A stretch of 19,801 nucleotides of DNA from Christensenella sp. UBA5394 (lineage in GTDB: Bacteria > Bacillota > Clostridia > Christensenellales > CAG-138): NCBI GenBank assembly GCA_002409725.1, contig DHOI01000005.1, positions 1 to 19,801 on the forward strand. The letters are read 5' to 3'. Numbering within the stretch: the first letter of the stretch is position 1; every line of letters begins with the position of its first letter. The notes beneath the pieces are model-generated. The model was not told the origin of the DNA, searched no databases, and saw nothing but the letters and a program-made list of their open reading frames with translations. Shown piece by piece: positions 1 to 6,558 of the stretch. Position numbers and translations under genes: made by a program.

Positions 1-410
1 CAGGCATAGCCGAACATCATGCCCTGATCCCCCGCGCCGATGGAAAAGGCGGCCTCAGTTTGGCCCAGCTTGGCCTCGAAGGATTTATCTACCCCCAGGG
101 CGATATCCGGAGATTGGCCGTTGATTGCGGTGATCACGGCCAGGGTATGGCTGTCGAAGCCCAAATCCTGCCTGTTGTAGCCAATATGGCCCACCACCTC
201 CCGTACCAGGCGCGGAATATCCACATAACAATCGGTGGTAACCTCGCCCATCACCAGTACCATGCCGGTGGTGGCCGCGCATTCGCAGGCCACACGGGAA
301 GTGGGATCCGCTTCCAGCATGGCGTCCAGCATGGAATCGGAAATGCAGTCGCACACCTTATCGGGATGGCCCTCGGTCACGGATTCCGAGGTAAATAGTC
401 GCTTTGTCAT
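1..410 (-). CDS. metK: S-adenosylmethionine synthetase, N-terminal part (runs off left edge)
   Basis: Makes S-adenosylmethionine from methionine and ATP in the cytoplasm. The reading frame starts at ATG 410-408 and stays open to the window edge, giving about 136 residues. It begins [20 protein letters not shown], the hallmark MetK N-terminus with the ATP-binding GHPDK motif. Later it has [11 protein letters not shown], the VGHIGY segment and [12 protein letters not shown], which is the conserved GAGDQG loop. A good ribosome site (TAAGGAGGA, plus 418-426) lies about 8 bases upstream. The gene is preceded on its own strand by a SAM-I riboswitch and terminator, so it is repressed when SAM is plentiful, the usual arrangement in Firmicutes. 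Nothing seen in the visible part is unusual. Identification is essentially certain; the C-terminal two thirds lie outside the window. Confidence 0.97.
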   Translation of the reverse strand, partial: MTKRLFTSESVTEGHPDKVCDCISDSMLDAMLEADPTSRVACECAATTGMVLVMGEVTTDCYVDIPRLVREVVGHIGYNRQDLGFDSHTLAVITAINGQSPDIALGVDKSFEAKLGQTEAAFSIGAGDQGMMFGYA

Positions 411-433
411 AGTCGTATCCTCCTTAAAAGTGA

Positions 434-461
434 AAATAAAAAACCTCATGCGCAGATGAGG
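434..461 (-). terminator. Riboswitch-controlled intrinsic terminator of metK leader
   Basis: On the minus strand a CCTCAT/ATGAGG stem (plus 444-461) with a six-base loop is followed by a T-rich run (plus 434-443). An alternative antiterminator can form: GATGAG near the 3' end of the aptamer can pair with CTCATC of the terminator stem, extended by AAGG with CCTT. This is the classical mutually exclusive S-box switch. Confidence 0.9.
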
Positions 462-471
462 CAAGGAGGTC

Positions 472-586
472 CTTATCTCATCTCCCAGCGCTCTCGCGCT
501 GCCGGAATTGGCACCTTACGCCCCCTTGGAAAGGGGTGCAGGTTGTCGGGCTTCACAGGGCCGGTCCCTCCGCCGCTCTTGATAAG
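472..586 (-). promoter_or_regulatory. SAM-I riboswitch (S-box) aptamer upstream of metK
   Basis: Read on the minus strand, the element opens with CTTATCAAGAG, continues with GGAGGGACCGGCCCTGTGAA and a GGTGCCAATTCC block, and closes with GAGATGAGATAAG. These are the conserved S-box landmarks, and the outer CTTATC/GATAAG arms form P1. It sits directly before the metK terminator and start, so SAM binding should favour termination. The P3 arm is GC-rich (CCCCTTTCC...GGGGG region) as is usual. Confidence 0.96.
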
Positions 587-609
587 ACGCTATTCGGTTT
601 TCTGCCATT

Positions 610-638
610 ATTCTAGCATGAATTGCTCATTGCGTCAA
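610..638 (-). promoter_or_regulatory. metK promoter (sigma-A type)
   Basis: The minus strand reads TTGACG (plus 633-638), a 17-base spacer, then TAGAAT (plus 610-615). This is a good sigma-A match and places transcription start about 20 bases before the S-box P1 stem. Its -35 box overlaps the -35 region of the divergent promoter. Confidence 0.8.
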
Positions 639-659
639 CATGCGCGGCCGGGCTATAAT
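630..659 (+). promoter_or_regulatory. Divergent promoter for TtcA-like gene
   Basis: A perfect TATAAT (654-659) lies about 30 bases before the ATG at 690. The -35 candidate TTGCGT (630-635) is weak, with an 18-base spacer, and overlaps the metK -35 on the other strand. Transcription would start near 666, downstream of the in-frame GTG at 663, which argues against longer forms of the protein. Confidence 0.65.
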
Positions 660-689
660 AGGGTGAAAAAATTGAAAGGCAAATATGCA

Positions 690-1481
690 ATGAAACGTGT
701 CTTAGGCTGCATCCGTAGAGCGGATGAGCGCTATCACATGGTCAGGCCGGGCGACAAGGTCTGCGTGGGCGTCTCCGGGGGCAAGGACAGCCTCCTGCTC
801 CTCTATGGGCTCAAGCTCTACCAAATGTTTTCCAAGGTGCCCTACGAAGTGGTAGGCGTGATGCTGGACCTCGGCATCTCCGGCCAGGATTTCGGCCCCG
901 TACAAGCCTGGGCGGATTCCATCGACGTACCCCTCGATATCATCAAAACCGATATCGGAGAGATCGTATTCGATGTGCGCAAGGAGAGCCACCCCTGTGC
1001 CCTCTGCTCCAAATTCCGCAGAGGCGCGCTCAACGACGCGGCTGTGGCGCGGGGCTGTAATCTCGTAGCTCTTGGCCATAACCGGGACGACGTGATCGAG
1101 ACCTTTTTTCTCAGCCTGATCTACGAGAGCAGGCTCAATACCTTCGGCCCCGTCACCTATCTGGGCCGCAAGGAGGTAACGGTGATCCGCCCCTTGATCT
1201 TCCTGCCGGAAAAATACGCCCTTTCTACGGCCAAGCGGCTGGAGCTGCCTATCTGCAAGCCCAACTGCCCCGTGGCCGGGCAGACCAAGCGAGAGGATAT
1301 GAAGGAGGTCATCCGCTATTTCACCCGCTTCGTACCCAACCCGGAGGAGCGTTTCATGAACGCCATCGCCGATACCCATAAATACGGCATGTGGGACAGG
1401 CTGCGCCTGCCGCCCCGGGATATTGCCGATATGAGCGAAAACGAGCGAATCGCATATGAGCAGCTTACCCACCGCCGCTAA
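690..1481 (+). CDS. TtcA/TtuA-like PP-loop tRNA thiolation ATPase
   Basis: A 263-residue cytoplasmic PP-loop protein of the TtcA group, which adenylates and thiolates a tRNA base (2-thiocytidine in classical TtcA) using an Fe-S cluster. The PP-loop SGGKDS is at residues 29-34, the CxxC motif CALC at 103-106 followed by the FRRGAL helix, then ALGHNRDD at 127-134 and RPL near 167-169. The second cysteine pair is C189 and C193, spaced CxxxC rather than the CxxC of E. coli TtcA. ATG 690 is chosen because it follows the TATAAT by a short leader with AAAGG about 10 bases upstream; an upstream extension would run back through the metK riboswitch. The downstream gene overlaps its end by 26 bases, so the two are probably co-transcribed. 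The exact tRNA target is not determinable. Confidence 0.85.
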   Translation: MKRVLGCIRRADERYHMVRPGDKVCVGVSGGKDSLLLLYGLKLYQMFSKVPYEVVGVMLDLGISGQDFGPVQAWADSIDVPLDIIKTDIGEIVFDVRKESHPCALCSKFRRGALNDAAVARGCNLVALGHNRDDVIETFFLSLIYESRLNTFGPVTYLGRKEVTVIRPLIFLPEKYALSTAKRLELPICKPNCPVAGQTKREDMKEVIRYFTRFVPNPEERFMNAIADTHKYGMWDRLRLPPRDIADMSENERIAYEQLTHRR

Positions 1482-1764
1482 GGGAGGCCTGGCCTTGCTG
1501 CTTGCCTGGGCCGGCCTTTGCAACCTCTGGGCTTTTATCCTGATGGGCGTTGATAAAGCCCGGGCCCGCAAGGGCAAGTTCCGCATCCCGGAAAAGTGCC
1601 TCTTCCTCGCCGCCGCGCTGGGCGGCGCGCCGGGCGCGATCCTCGGCATGCGCATTTTTCACCATAAAACCCTCCACCGCTCCTTTACACTGGGCATGCC
1701 CGCCCTGCTGCTTTTAAACCTGGCCGTTTATGGCCTGCTCCTCTACCTTCTCATGAATTCCTAA
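1456..1764 (+). CDS. DUF1294 family small membrane protein
   Basis: A 102-residue integral membrane protein matching the DUF1294 family by its signature. Two hydrophobic segments are seen at roughly residues 9-31 (ALLLAWAGLCNLWAFILMG) and 78-100. Between them is the conserved core with MGVDKARAR, FRIPE, LGGAPGA and FHHKTLHRSF, where family members have a DK.....R.PE..L...A..GG..GA......HKT pattern. The start overlaps the preceding gene by 26 bases without a strong ribosome site, suggesting translational coupling. No function is established for the family and none is inferred here. Length is typical. Confidence 0.85.
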   Translation: MSSLPTAAKGGLALLLAWAGLCNLWAFILMGVDKARARKGKFRIPEKCLFLAAALGGAPGAILGMRIFHHKTLHRSFTLGMPALLLLNLAVYGLLLYLLMNS

Positions 1765-1783
1765 GATGAAATAATTTTTCGTG

Positions 1784-1813
1784 TTGACAAGAACGGGATA
1801 TATGCTTTATACT
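1784..1813 (+). promoter_or_regulatory. Promoter of T-box leader
   Basis: TTGACA (1784-1789), an 18-base spacer and TATACT (1808-1813) form a strong sigma-A promoter just after the DUF1294 stop codon. Transcription should begin near 1820, at the 5' end of the T-box leader. Confidence 0.85.
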
Positions 1814-1819
1814 AGCTCT

Positions 1820-2112
1820 CAATAAGCGACAGGCAATGACGGCGAAATAGTACCGTGAACGGGCCTTCCAGAGAGCCGGCGGCTGGTGAAAGCCGGTAAG
1901 GAACCACCCGGGAATACACGCCACAGCCTCCCGCCAAACGGCTTTACTGCCTAGTAGACCGGGACGGATTCACCCGTTATCGTGATAGGGTATAGGTGCT
2001 TCTCTCTTTGCGCCGGGTACTCGAAAAGGCCTGCGCCGTGAGGCGTTGGTAAATTGAGGTGGTAACACGGGATTTGGCGCTCGTCCTCTTGCGGAGGACG
2101 GGCGCTTTTTTT
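1820..2112 (+). promoter_or_regulatory. T-box leader, probable tRNA-Tyr sensor
   Basis: The leader has the T-box hallmarks in order. Stem I contains AGTA (5' side), AGAGAG and GGTGAAAG (apical part) with a CCGGC/GCCGG stem. The 3' side of the specifier loop reads GGGAATACACG, where GAA followed by TAC and A gives a UAC (Tyr) specifier. The T-box itself, GAGGTGGTAACACGGG, is at 2056-2071, followed by a terminator. In the TGGN bulge N is T, which pairs with discriminator A. That fits tRNA-Tyr and disfavours tRNA-Trp, whose discriminator is G in bacteria. The T-box class is certain; the Tyr assignment is likely but depends on loop register. Confidence 0.9.
2077..2112 (+). terminator. T-box intrinsic terminator
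   Basis: GCGC-T-CGTCCTC, a five-base loop, then GAGGACG-G-GCGC and seven Ts (2106-2112). This very stable hairpin directly follows the T-box sequence that forms the competing antiterminator. Confidence 0.93.
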
Positions 2113-2166
2113 GTTTCCTCTCCGCGAACGCCAAAAGATTTTATTATGTTAAGGAGAGAAACAAAC

Positions 2167-3615
2167 ATGGCAAACGTAACCTTTTTCGGCGGCGAGCAGT
2201 TCCCCCTGGAGATGCACAAGGTGCGCGTGGTGCAAAAGCTGAACCTTCCCCCTGTGGAGCGGCGGCTGGAGGCCATTCAAGAGGCCGGCAACAACACCTT
2301 CCTGCTTAAAAACAAGGATATCTTTTTAGATATGCTCACGGACAGCGGCGTCAATGCCATGAGCGACCAGCAGATGGCCGCCATGATGGTCTGCGACGAC
2401 AGCTATGCAGGCAGCGCCACCTTTACCCGCCTGGAGGATAAGGTGCGCGAAATCTTCGGCATGGAGTTCTTCCTCCCCGTCCACCAGGGGCGGGCAGCCG
2501 AGAACATCCTGGCCCAAACCCTCGTCACCCCCGGCTCCGTGGCGCTGATGAACTTTCACTTCACCACCACCAAGGCCCATATCACCCGCCTGGGCGGCAG
2601 CGTGGAGGAGCTGGTGATCGACGAGGGCCTAAAAACCACCAGCAGCCACCCCTTCAAGGGCAATATCGACCTTGATAAGCTCGCTGATTCTATCCAAAAA
2701 ACAGGCGCTGCCAATATCTCCTTCCTGCGTCTGGAAGCGGGCACCAACCTCATCGGCGGCCAACCCTTTAGCCTGGAGAACTGCAAAGCGGCCTGTGCCC
2801 TGGCGCGCAAAAACGGCATCATCACCGTGATGGACGCCAGCCTTTTGCAGGATAACCTGCACTTCATCAAGGTGCGCGAGGCTGCCTGCAAGGATATGTC
2901 CATCCGCGAGATCACCCGCGCCCTGGCCGACCAGTTCGACATCGTCTACTTCTCCGCCCGTAAGCTGGGCTTTGCCCGAGGTGGCGGCATCTGCATCCGC
3001 GAAAGCGCTATGATGGAGCGTATGCGCGAGCTTGTACCCATGTTCGAGGGCTTCCTCACCTATGGCGGCATGAGCGTGCGCGAGATGGAGGCCATCACCG
3101 TGGGCCTAGACGAGACCATGGATGAATCTGTGATCGATCAGGGGCCGCAGTTCATCGAATTTATGTGTAAAGAGCTGCAAGCGCGCGGCGTGCCCGTGGT
3201 CACCCCGGCTGGCGGCCTTGGCTGCCACCTCAACGCCTTGGAGTTTCTCGATCACATCGACCAGCGGCAATACCCGGCCGGCGCGCTGGGCGTGGCAGTC
3301 TTCATCGCCGGCGGCATCCGCGGCATGGAGCGCGGCACCCTTTCCGAGCAGCGCGAGCCGGATGGAACCGAGCGCCTGGCCTCCGTTGAGCTGCTGCGCC
3401 TGGCCCTCCCCCGCCGCGTTTTCACCATGTCCCAAGTGAAATACGCGGTGGACCGCATCGCTTGGCTGCATGCCAACCGCCGCCTCGTCGGCGGCCTGCG
3501 CTGGGTCGAAGAACCCAGCAGCCTGCGCTTTTTCTTCGGCCGTCTGGAAGCCATCGGCGATTGGCAGGAAAAGCTGGCCGCCAAATTCCGGGAGGATTTT
3601 GAGGAGAGCCTGTAA
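2167..3615 (+). CDS. Tyrosine phenol-lyase/tryptophanase-family PLP lyase, divergent active site
   Basis: A 482-residue cytoplasmic PLP enzyme of the beta-eliminating lyase family (TPL about 456, TnaA about 471 residues). ATG 2167 follows AAGGAGA by 9 bases. Family landmarks: NTFLL and LTDSG near 43-60, QGR at 107-109, GGQP at 197-200, PRR at 415-417. Aligned from memory to Citrobacter TPL, it keeps Y80 (Y71), T133 (T124) and R389 (R381). The last two contact the phenol hydroxyl in TPL and are Asp and Ile in tryptophanase, so it resembles TPL. The Schiff-base lysine should be K266 in SARKLG. However, the usual KKD is RKL, the PLP-contacting Arg (TPL R217) is L226, and TPL His343 is L351. The gene is a single unit behind a T-box and ends at a strong terminator. 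Family is certain; the reaction is not. Confidence 0.88.
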   Translation: MANVTFFGGEQFPLEMHKVRVVQKLNLPPVERRLEAIQEAGNNTFLLKNKDIFLDMLTDSGVNAMSDQQMAAMMVCDDSYAGSATFTRLEDKVREIFGMEFFLPVHQGRAAENILAQTLVTPGSVALMNFHFTTTKAHITRLGGSVEELVIDEGLKTTSSHPFKGNIDLDKLADSIQKTGAANISFLRLEAGTNLIGGQPFSLENCKAACALARKNGIITVMDASLLQDNLHFIKVREAACKDMSIREITRALADQFDIVYFSARKLGFARGGGICIRESAMMERMRELVPMFEGFLTYGGMSVREMEAITVGLDETMDESVIDQGPQFIEFMCKELQARGVPVVTPAGGLGCHLNALEFLDHIDQRQYPAGALGVAVFIAGGIRGMERGTLSEQREPDGTERLASVELLRLALPRRVFTMSQVKYAVDRIAWLHANRRLVGGLRWVEEPSSLRFFFGRLEAIGDWQEKLAAKFREDFEESL

Positions 3616-3634
3616 AAAAATTCCTGATAAAAAA

Positions 3635-3674
3635 TTCGTCGCCATCTTGTTTGGGATGGCGACGAAATTTTTTG
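3635..3674 (+). terminator. Intrinsic terminator after the TPL-like gene
   Basis: TTCGTCGCCATC and GATGGCGACGAA form a 12-base-pair stem closed by a short loop, followed by a T run (3668-3673). It ends the T-box transcript 20 bases after the stop codon. Confidence 0.92.
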
Positions 3675-3874
3675 TATATCTTTGCCGAGAGGCCAGGGCT
3701 TGTCAGGCCTTCGATCGCAGTAGTTTTTCCGCTTTATTCGTCTAAGCATGCTGATTAAACGAATATATAAATATCCGTTGCATCCCCCCCTGCCCCCAGA
3801 ATCTTTTATGCTTATCGCAATATCCATATGGTAATCGATTACGGCAAATCATCCGGTTGGGAATCTATCCCGGT
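3675..3874. other. Intergenic stretch without a recognised gene
   Basis: AT-rich in its second half and includes a C-rich tract (3784-3797). No credible ribosome site plus coding frame is seen. One copy of CATATGGTA lies at 3825-3833, without a matching upstream box. It repeats the sequence found 70 bases downstream in the candidate promoter. Confidence 0.6.
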
Positions 3875-3903
3875 AACAAACTATAAATCCACGTCATATG
3901 GTA
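3875..3903 (+). promoter_or_regulatory. Candidate sigma-K (late sporulation) promoter
   Basis: AACA (3875-3878), a 16-base spacer and CATATGGTA (3895-3903) match the sigma-K consensus (mACm, 16 bases, CATAnnnTA) known from Bacillus. No good sigma-A promoter is seen nearby. The start would be near 3910, giving a leader of about 70 bases. Confidence 0.55.
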
Positions 3904-3983
3904 CTAATGAGGGTTGTATTATCAGACCTTCACTTTCAAGGAGCAATATCCTTAATTCGTTTCGAAAGGAAATGTAGAAATTT

Positions 3984-4745
3984 ATGAACGAAGCAAATGT
4001 ATTACAACAGCCCACATGCGCTGCCGGGGCGAATCCCAATTGCGGTGAGTGCTGCGCCATCTTCACGGATGCGGCGAAAAGGGCAGCCTTTGGATACCAG
4101 GTAGGAGCGGCTGCTTGTGAATGCCATGATATCTGTGTTCAAGATGTTCGAGATATTTGCGTTGCAACCAGAACGCTTAGATCCTGTGTTCCCTGTAATT
4201 CCGATGGGCGTGCCGGCTGTCGTGGCGGCTTCCTGCCTGATGGAGTACCCCAACTTCAAAGTTGGCGCGTTTTGTGCGCAAATGAGTCCCTTAGTCCGGA
4301 AACCGGATGCGACCGTATCATCAATGACATCGAGTTTGAAATAGTGCTGCGCTATGGTACGGGCACTCTGGTTGTGCTTACCCCAAGAGACACCTTCAAT
4401 TGTTTTTGGTTTGAATTTGCCAGGTTCCCCAGCGGTGTATTCTATACAAACAATACGGCAGGCTTAAATGCGTTCAGAAATGAACTGGCCCAAATTGACG
4501 GTTCCTGCAAGGTGATTATCATCGAGAATGTACGGGTCGTCACCCAAGGCAATAACTGCGTATTGGAGATTGTATATAAAGTGGTAGATAAACTCTGGAA
4601 ACACGAAAACCTGCTGGTATCTGCCATTAAACCGTATGTCGGTTCCGGAGAGGTGAGTAACATCACGATCAGTCAGGAATTCGAACAAGGCCATTTGGTT
4701 GGTCCCTGCACTGGAGAAGATGTTTGTAGCGGCAACGCCGGTTAA
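3984..4745 (+). CDS. Cysteine-rich protein of unknown function, possible spore surface protein
   Basis: A 253-residue protein I do not recognise. It has 18 cysteines, 11 of them within the first 79 residues (C12, C20, C23, C24, C45, C47, C51, C59, C68, C71, C79), including CGECC and CECHDIC clusters. No signal peptide or membrane segment is seen. The second half (about 110-230) is a regular beta-rich pattern with FEIVLRYGTGTLVVLTPRD, KVIIIENVRVV and CVLEIVYKVVDKLW. Such a layout, Cys-rich and without a signal peptide, suits disulfide-crosslinked spore coat or exosporium proteins, and the upstream sequence resembles a sigma-K promoter. ATG 3984 follows GAAAGGA at a rather long 13-base spacing. 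It converges on the next gene. The spore assignment is inference. Confidence 0.75.
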   Translation: MNEANVLQQPTCAAGANPNCGECCAIFTDAAKRAAFGYQVGAAACECHDICVQDVRDICVATRTLRSCVPCNSDGRAGCRGGFLPDGVPQLQSWRVLCANESLSPETGCDRIINDIEFEIVLRYGTGTLVVLTPRDTFNCFWFEFARFPSGVFYTNNTAGLNAFRNELAQIDGSCKVIIIENVRVVTQGNNCVLEIVYKVVDKLWKHENLLVSAIKPYVGSGEVSNITISQEFEQGHLVGPCTGEDVCSGNAG

Positions 4746-4762
4746 CTGATCCTTTTCTATGC

Positions 4763-4800
4763 GGGGCTGCTGATGATTTTTCACCAGCAGCCCCATTCTT
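4763..4800. terminator. Bidirectional terminator between convergent genes
   Basis: GGGGCTGCTG (4763-4772) and CAGCAGCCCC (4785-4794) form a perfect 10-base-pair stem with a T-rich loop. T-rich sequence follows on the plus strand (ATTCTT), and an AGAAAAGG run follows on the minus strand. It lies between two convergent stop codons (4745 and 4799), so it probably serves both, better on the plus strand. Confidence 0.75.
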
Positions 4801-5158
4801 ATGATTTTAGCATCTTTTCAAGGCTATCTAATTTTTCCTCAATTCTGTCTAGATGTTGGATTATTTGTCCAAGTTGATCTGCCTGGTCCAAAGCTTGCGT
4901 ATCCACAGACTGTTGATGCCAATCTATCGTTTTCTTATAAGAATACTTATCTCGTGCCTGCTGATTTATGCTTGCTACTTCTTTTATTATATCTCTGTTT
5001 TGCCGCATACCGTCAGGGCTATCACCTGATGCCACAATCTCATCCGTGTGGTTCATATCGGCAGGATTATCAACAATAATGCTAGCGGGCTTTTCGGGTG
5101 GAACGTTACAATTCATGTCTAGAATCTCATTACCGATAATACTACAAGGATTATCCAT
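4799..5158 (-). CDS. Small hydrophilic protein with C-terminal coiled coil, unknown function
   Basis: A 119-residue protein with no recognised family. It starts MDNPCSIIGNEILDMNCNV, is rich in Asp, Asn and Gln, and ends with a predicted coiled coil of heptads (about 83-117: ALDQADQLGQIIQHLDRIEE then KLDSLEKMLKS). No signal peptide or membrane segment is visible. The ATG at 5158 is chosen because AAGGAGG (plus 5170-5176) lies 11 bases upstream; a longer form from a TTG would place that ribosome site inside the gene. It is convergent with the Cys-rich gene and has a similar AACA-N16-CATA-type box upstream, so both may be made in the mother cell late in sporulation. The acidic middle with a terminal coiled coil suggests a structural or adaptor role, which is inference. 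Confidence 0.7.
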   Translation of the reverse strand: MDNPCSIIGNEILDMNCNVPPEKPASIIVDNPADMNHTDEIVASGDSPDGMRQNRDIIKEVASINQQARDKYSYKKTIDWHQQSVDTQALDQADQLGQIIQHLDRIEEKLDSLEKMLKS

Positions 5159-5255
5159 ATATTCTTTAGCCTCCTTTTTCAATATGTTCCTTCGTTATAT
5201 AATCTTCGGCATATCTATACTGCCTGGCCAAAAGAAAATATAAATCTCCTTCTAT

Positions 5256-5284
5256 TTATATATGCATTTGCATTAAGGGGTGTT
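5256..5284 (-). promoter_or_regulatory. Candidate sigma-K-like promoter for the small coiled-coil gene
   Basis: The minus strand reads AACA (plus 5281-5284), 16 bases, then CATATATAA (plus 5256-5264). This matches mACm-N16-CATAnnnTA except for one base in the final dinucleotide. The geometry is identical to that upstream of the convergent Cys-rich gene. Confidence 0.42.
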
Positions 5285-5361
5285 AAAAACAGGAAGGTGA
5301 TCGCCCTCGCCAAGAAGGTTCTCCCGCTTTTGAATATATGCGATTATTTCGGCCTATGATT

Positions 5362-6558
5362 CTATCCTTTCAGCTTGATGGAAACTATGTTTTTGCAATT
5401 TACCGCAAGCCACCAGACCGGCGCTGCAAACAAAAATCCGTTAGAGGGAATGAACTTCGTTCCTGCCATATGGAGAAGCCCAGCCGATGACACGCAACAT
5501 AGCGTAATGCAAATCAGTCCACGAGCATCAAAGTCATTTTCTCCACGAAAAGAAAGCAAAAACCGCACCGTAGCCGCAGAGGCGATCCCTGTATATAGCA
5601 TCAGACTACCTATCGCAGAGCTCCATTGCAGTTCCTTTGACATTGGCGGGAGAAAACGTAGTTCGTTAAAATATGTGCGTAATTCATGTGCAAGCTTTGG
5701 CCAAAACTCGAAATCTGACCAGCGGGTCGGCAAGAAACGGTCGGGCCAATAGGTTGTTAGATCCAAAAGCCATTTAAGCAAAACGAAGGCTATCGCAGCC
5801 AACCCCAGCAGGGTGATAAGCTGCAACGGGATATTGCGGCGTTTCCACGCTCCCCATAAGGGCAAAATCAATACTGCAACAAAAATGATCCGGCCTGGCA
5901 GAAGGCTAAGCTCGGCCGCCAGCTTACTAAAAAAGCCGTTTTCCACGACCTCATATTCATCAGCCAGACCATATCTGTATAGGAACTCCGCAGCATATGC
6001 GCCACCGTTCTCAGTATCGCTATATTGCAATTCCAGATTGTTGTATAACGCGCCTGTTTCCCTAAGAAGGATCATCGGCTCTAAGGAGGATACGACCGCG
6101 CGCACGATATAGCTTTTTGTATCCAGCTTGAGGCGCGCGCCCACTACGTCTGTGTTTCGATATAAAGCCAGCGCTGTTTCCGCATCGATCACGCATCCGC
6201 TTTCGTCCACGGAAGAAGGCAACGCGCCATAGAGCACCTTCATGGGGCATACATCCGCCATATGGCCCAATACGGCAATCCTGCGCGCCTTGGCAGCCCC
6301 ACCGATGGACTCGTTTGCAAGCGTGATCTTGTGCGCGCTCCGGTTCCACGCGCTCAAGCGAAGCGGAGCGTTGTGCGTATTGTCATCAGATATGGCCTCG
6401 TTCAACGCCTGTTCGCTGATACCGGTTCCTAGAATTCGAACGCTTACACCCTGGTATTCGTGTTCCAGCCATTGCGCCCTATTGAGGGCCAGCCCCCAGC
6501 ATAGAAATAAAACAAGCAGGGTAAGGCTAAGGACAAGGTATCTTTGGCGATTACGCAT
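5362..6558 (-). CDS. Membrane protein with MacB-like extracytoplasmic domain
   Basis: A 398-residue membrane protein, last gene of the operon. An N-terminal membrane segment (about 7-26) is followed by an outer domain (27-215) and then about five hydrophobic segments (near 221-240, 246-268, 312-338, 347-366, 374-388). The outer domain has the MacB_PCD-like pattern: RIAVLGHMAD, a buried VIDAETALALYRNTDVVGARL segment and a SYIVRAVVSS strand, resembling the (LFG..DPVGK.I.I....Y.VVGV) core of FtsX/MacB permeases. The C-terminal half does not obviously carry a full FtsX domain. Its start overlaps the adaptor gene by 8 bases, so the two are translationally coupled and probably form a complex. No ATPase is encoded beside it. 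It stops at TAG. The MacB-like assignment is remote and moderate. Confidence 0.7.
   Translation of the reverse strand: MRNRQRYLVLSLTLLVLFLCWGLALNRAQWLEHEYQGVSVRILGTGISEQALNEAISDDNTHNAPLRLSAWNRSAHKITLANESIGGAAKARRIAVLGHMADVCPMKVLYGALPSSVDESGCVIDAETALALYRNTDVVGARLKLDTKSYIVRAVVSSLEPMILLRETGALYNNLELQYSDTENGGAYAAEFLYRYGLADEYEVVENGFFSKLAAELSLLPGRIIFVAVLILPLWGAWKRRNIPLQLITLLGLAAIAFVLLKWLLDLTTYWPDRFLPTRWSDFEFWPKLAHELRTYFNELRFLPPMSKELQWSSAIGSLMLYTGIASAATVRFLLSFRGENDFDARGLICITLCCVSSAGLLHMAGTKFIPSNGFLFAAPVWWLAVNCKNIVSIKLKG

Noticed and set aside
456..689. In-frame N-terminal extension of the TtcA-like protein
   Set aside because: It runs through the metK riboswitch and promoter on the other strand, and the TATAAT at 654-659 places transcription start downstream of it.
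702..1655. Long minus-strand open frame of 317 codons
   Set aside because: It lies opposite the TtcA-like and DUF1294 genes, which have clear motifs, and has no recognisable protein features; GC-rich codon bias explains the open antisense frame.
5281..5345. Possible terminator after the MacB-like gene
   Set aside because: A T run is present (minus strand, TGTTTTTAAC), but no convincing stem precedes it.
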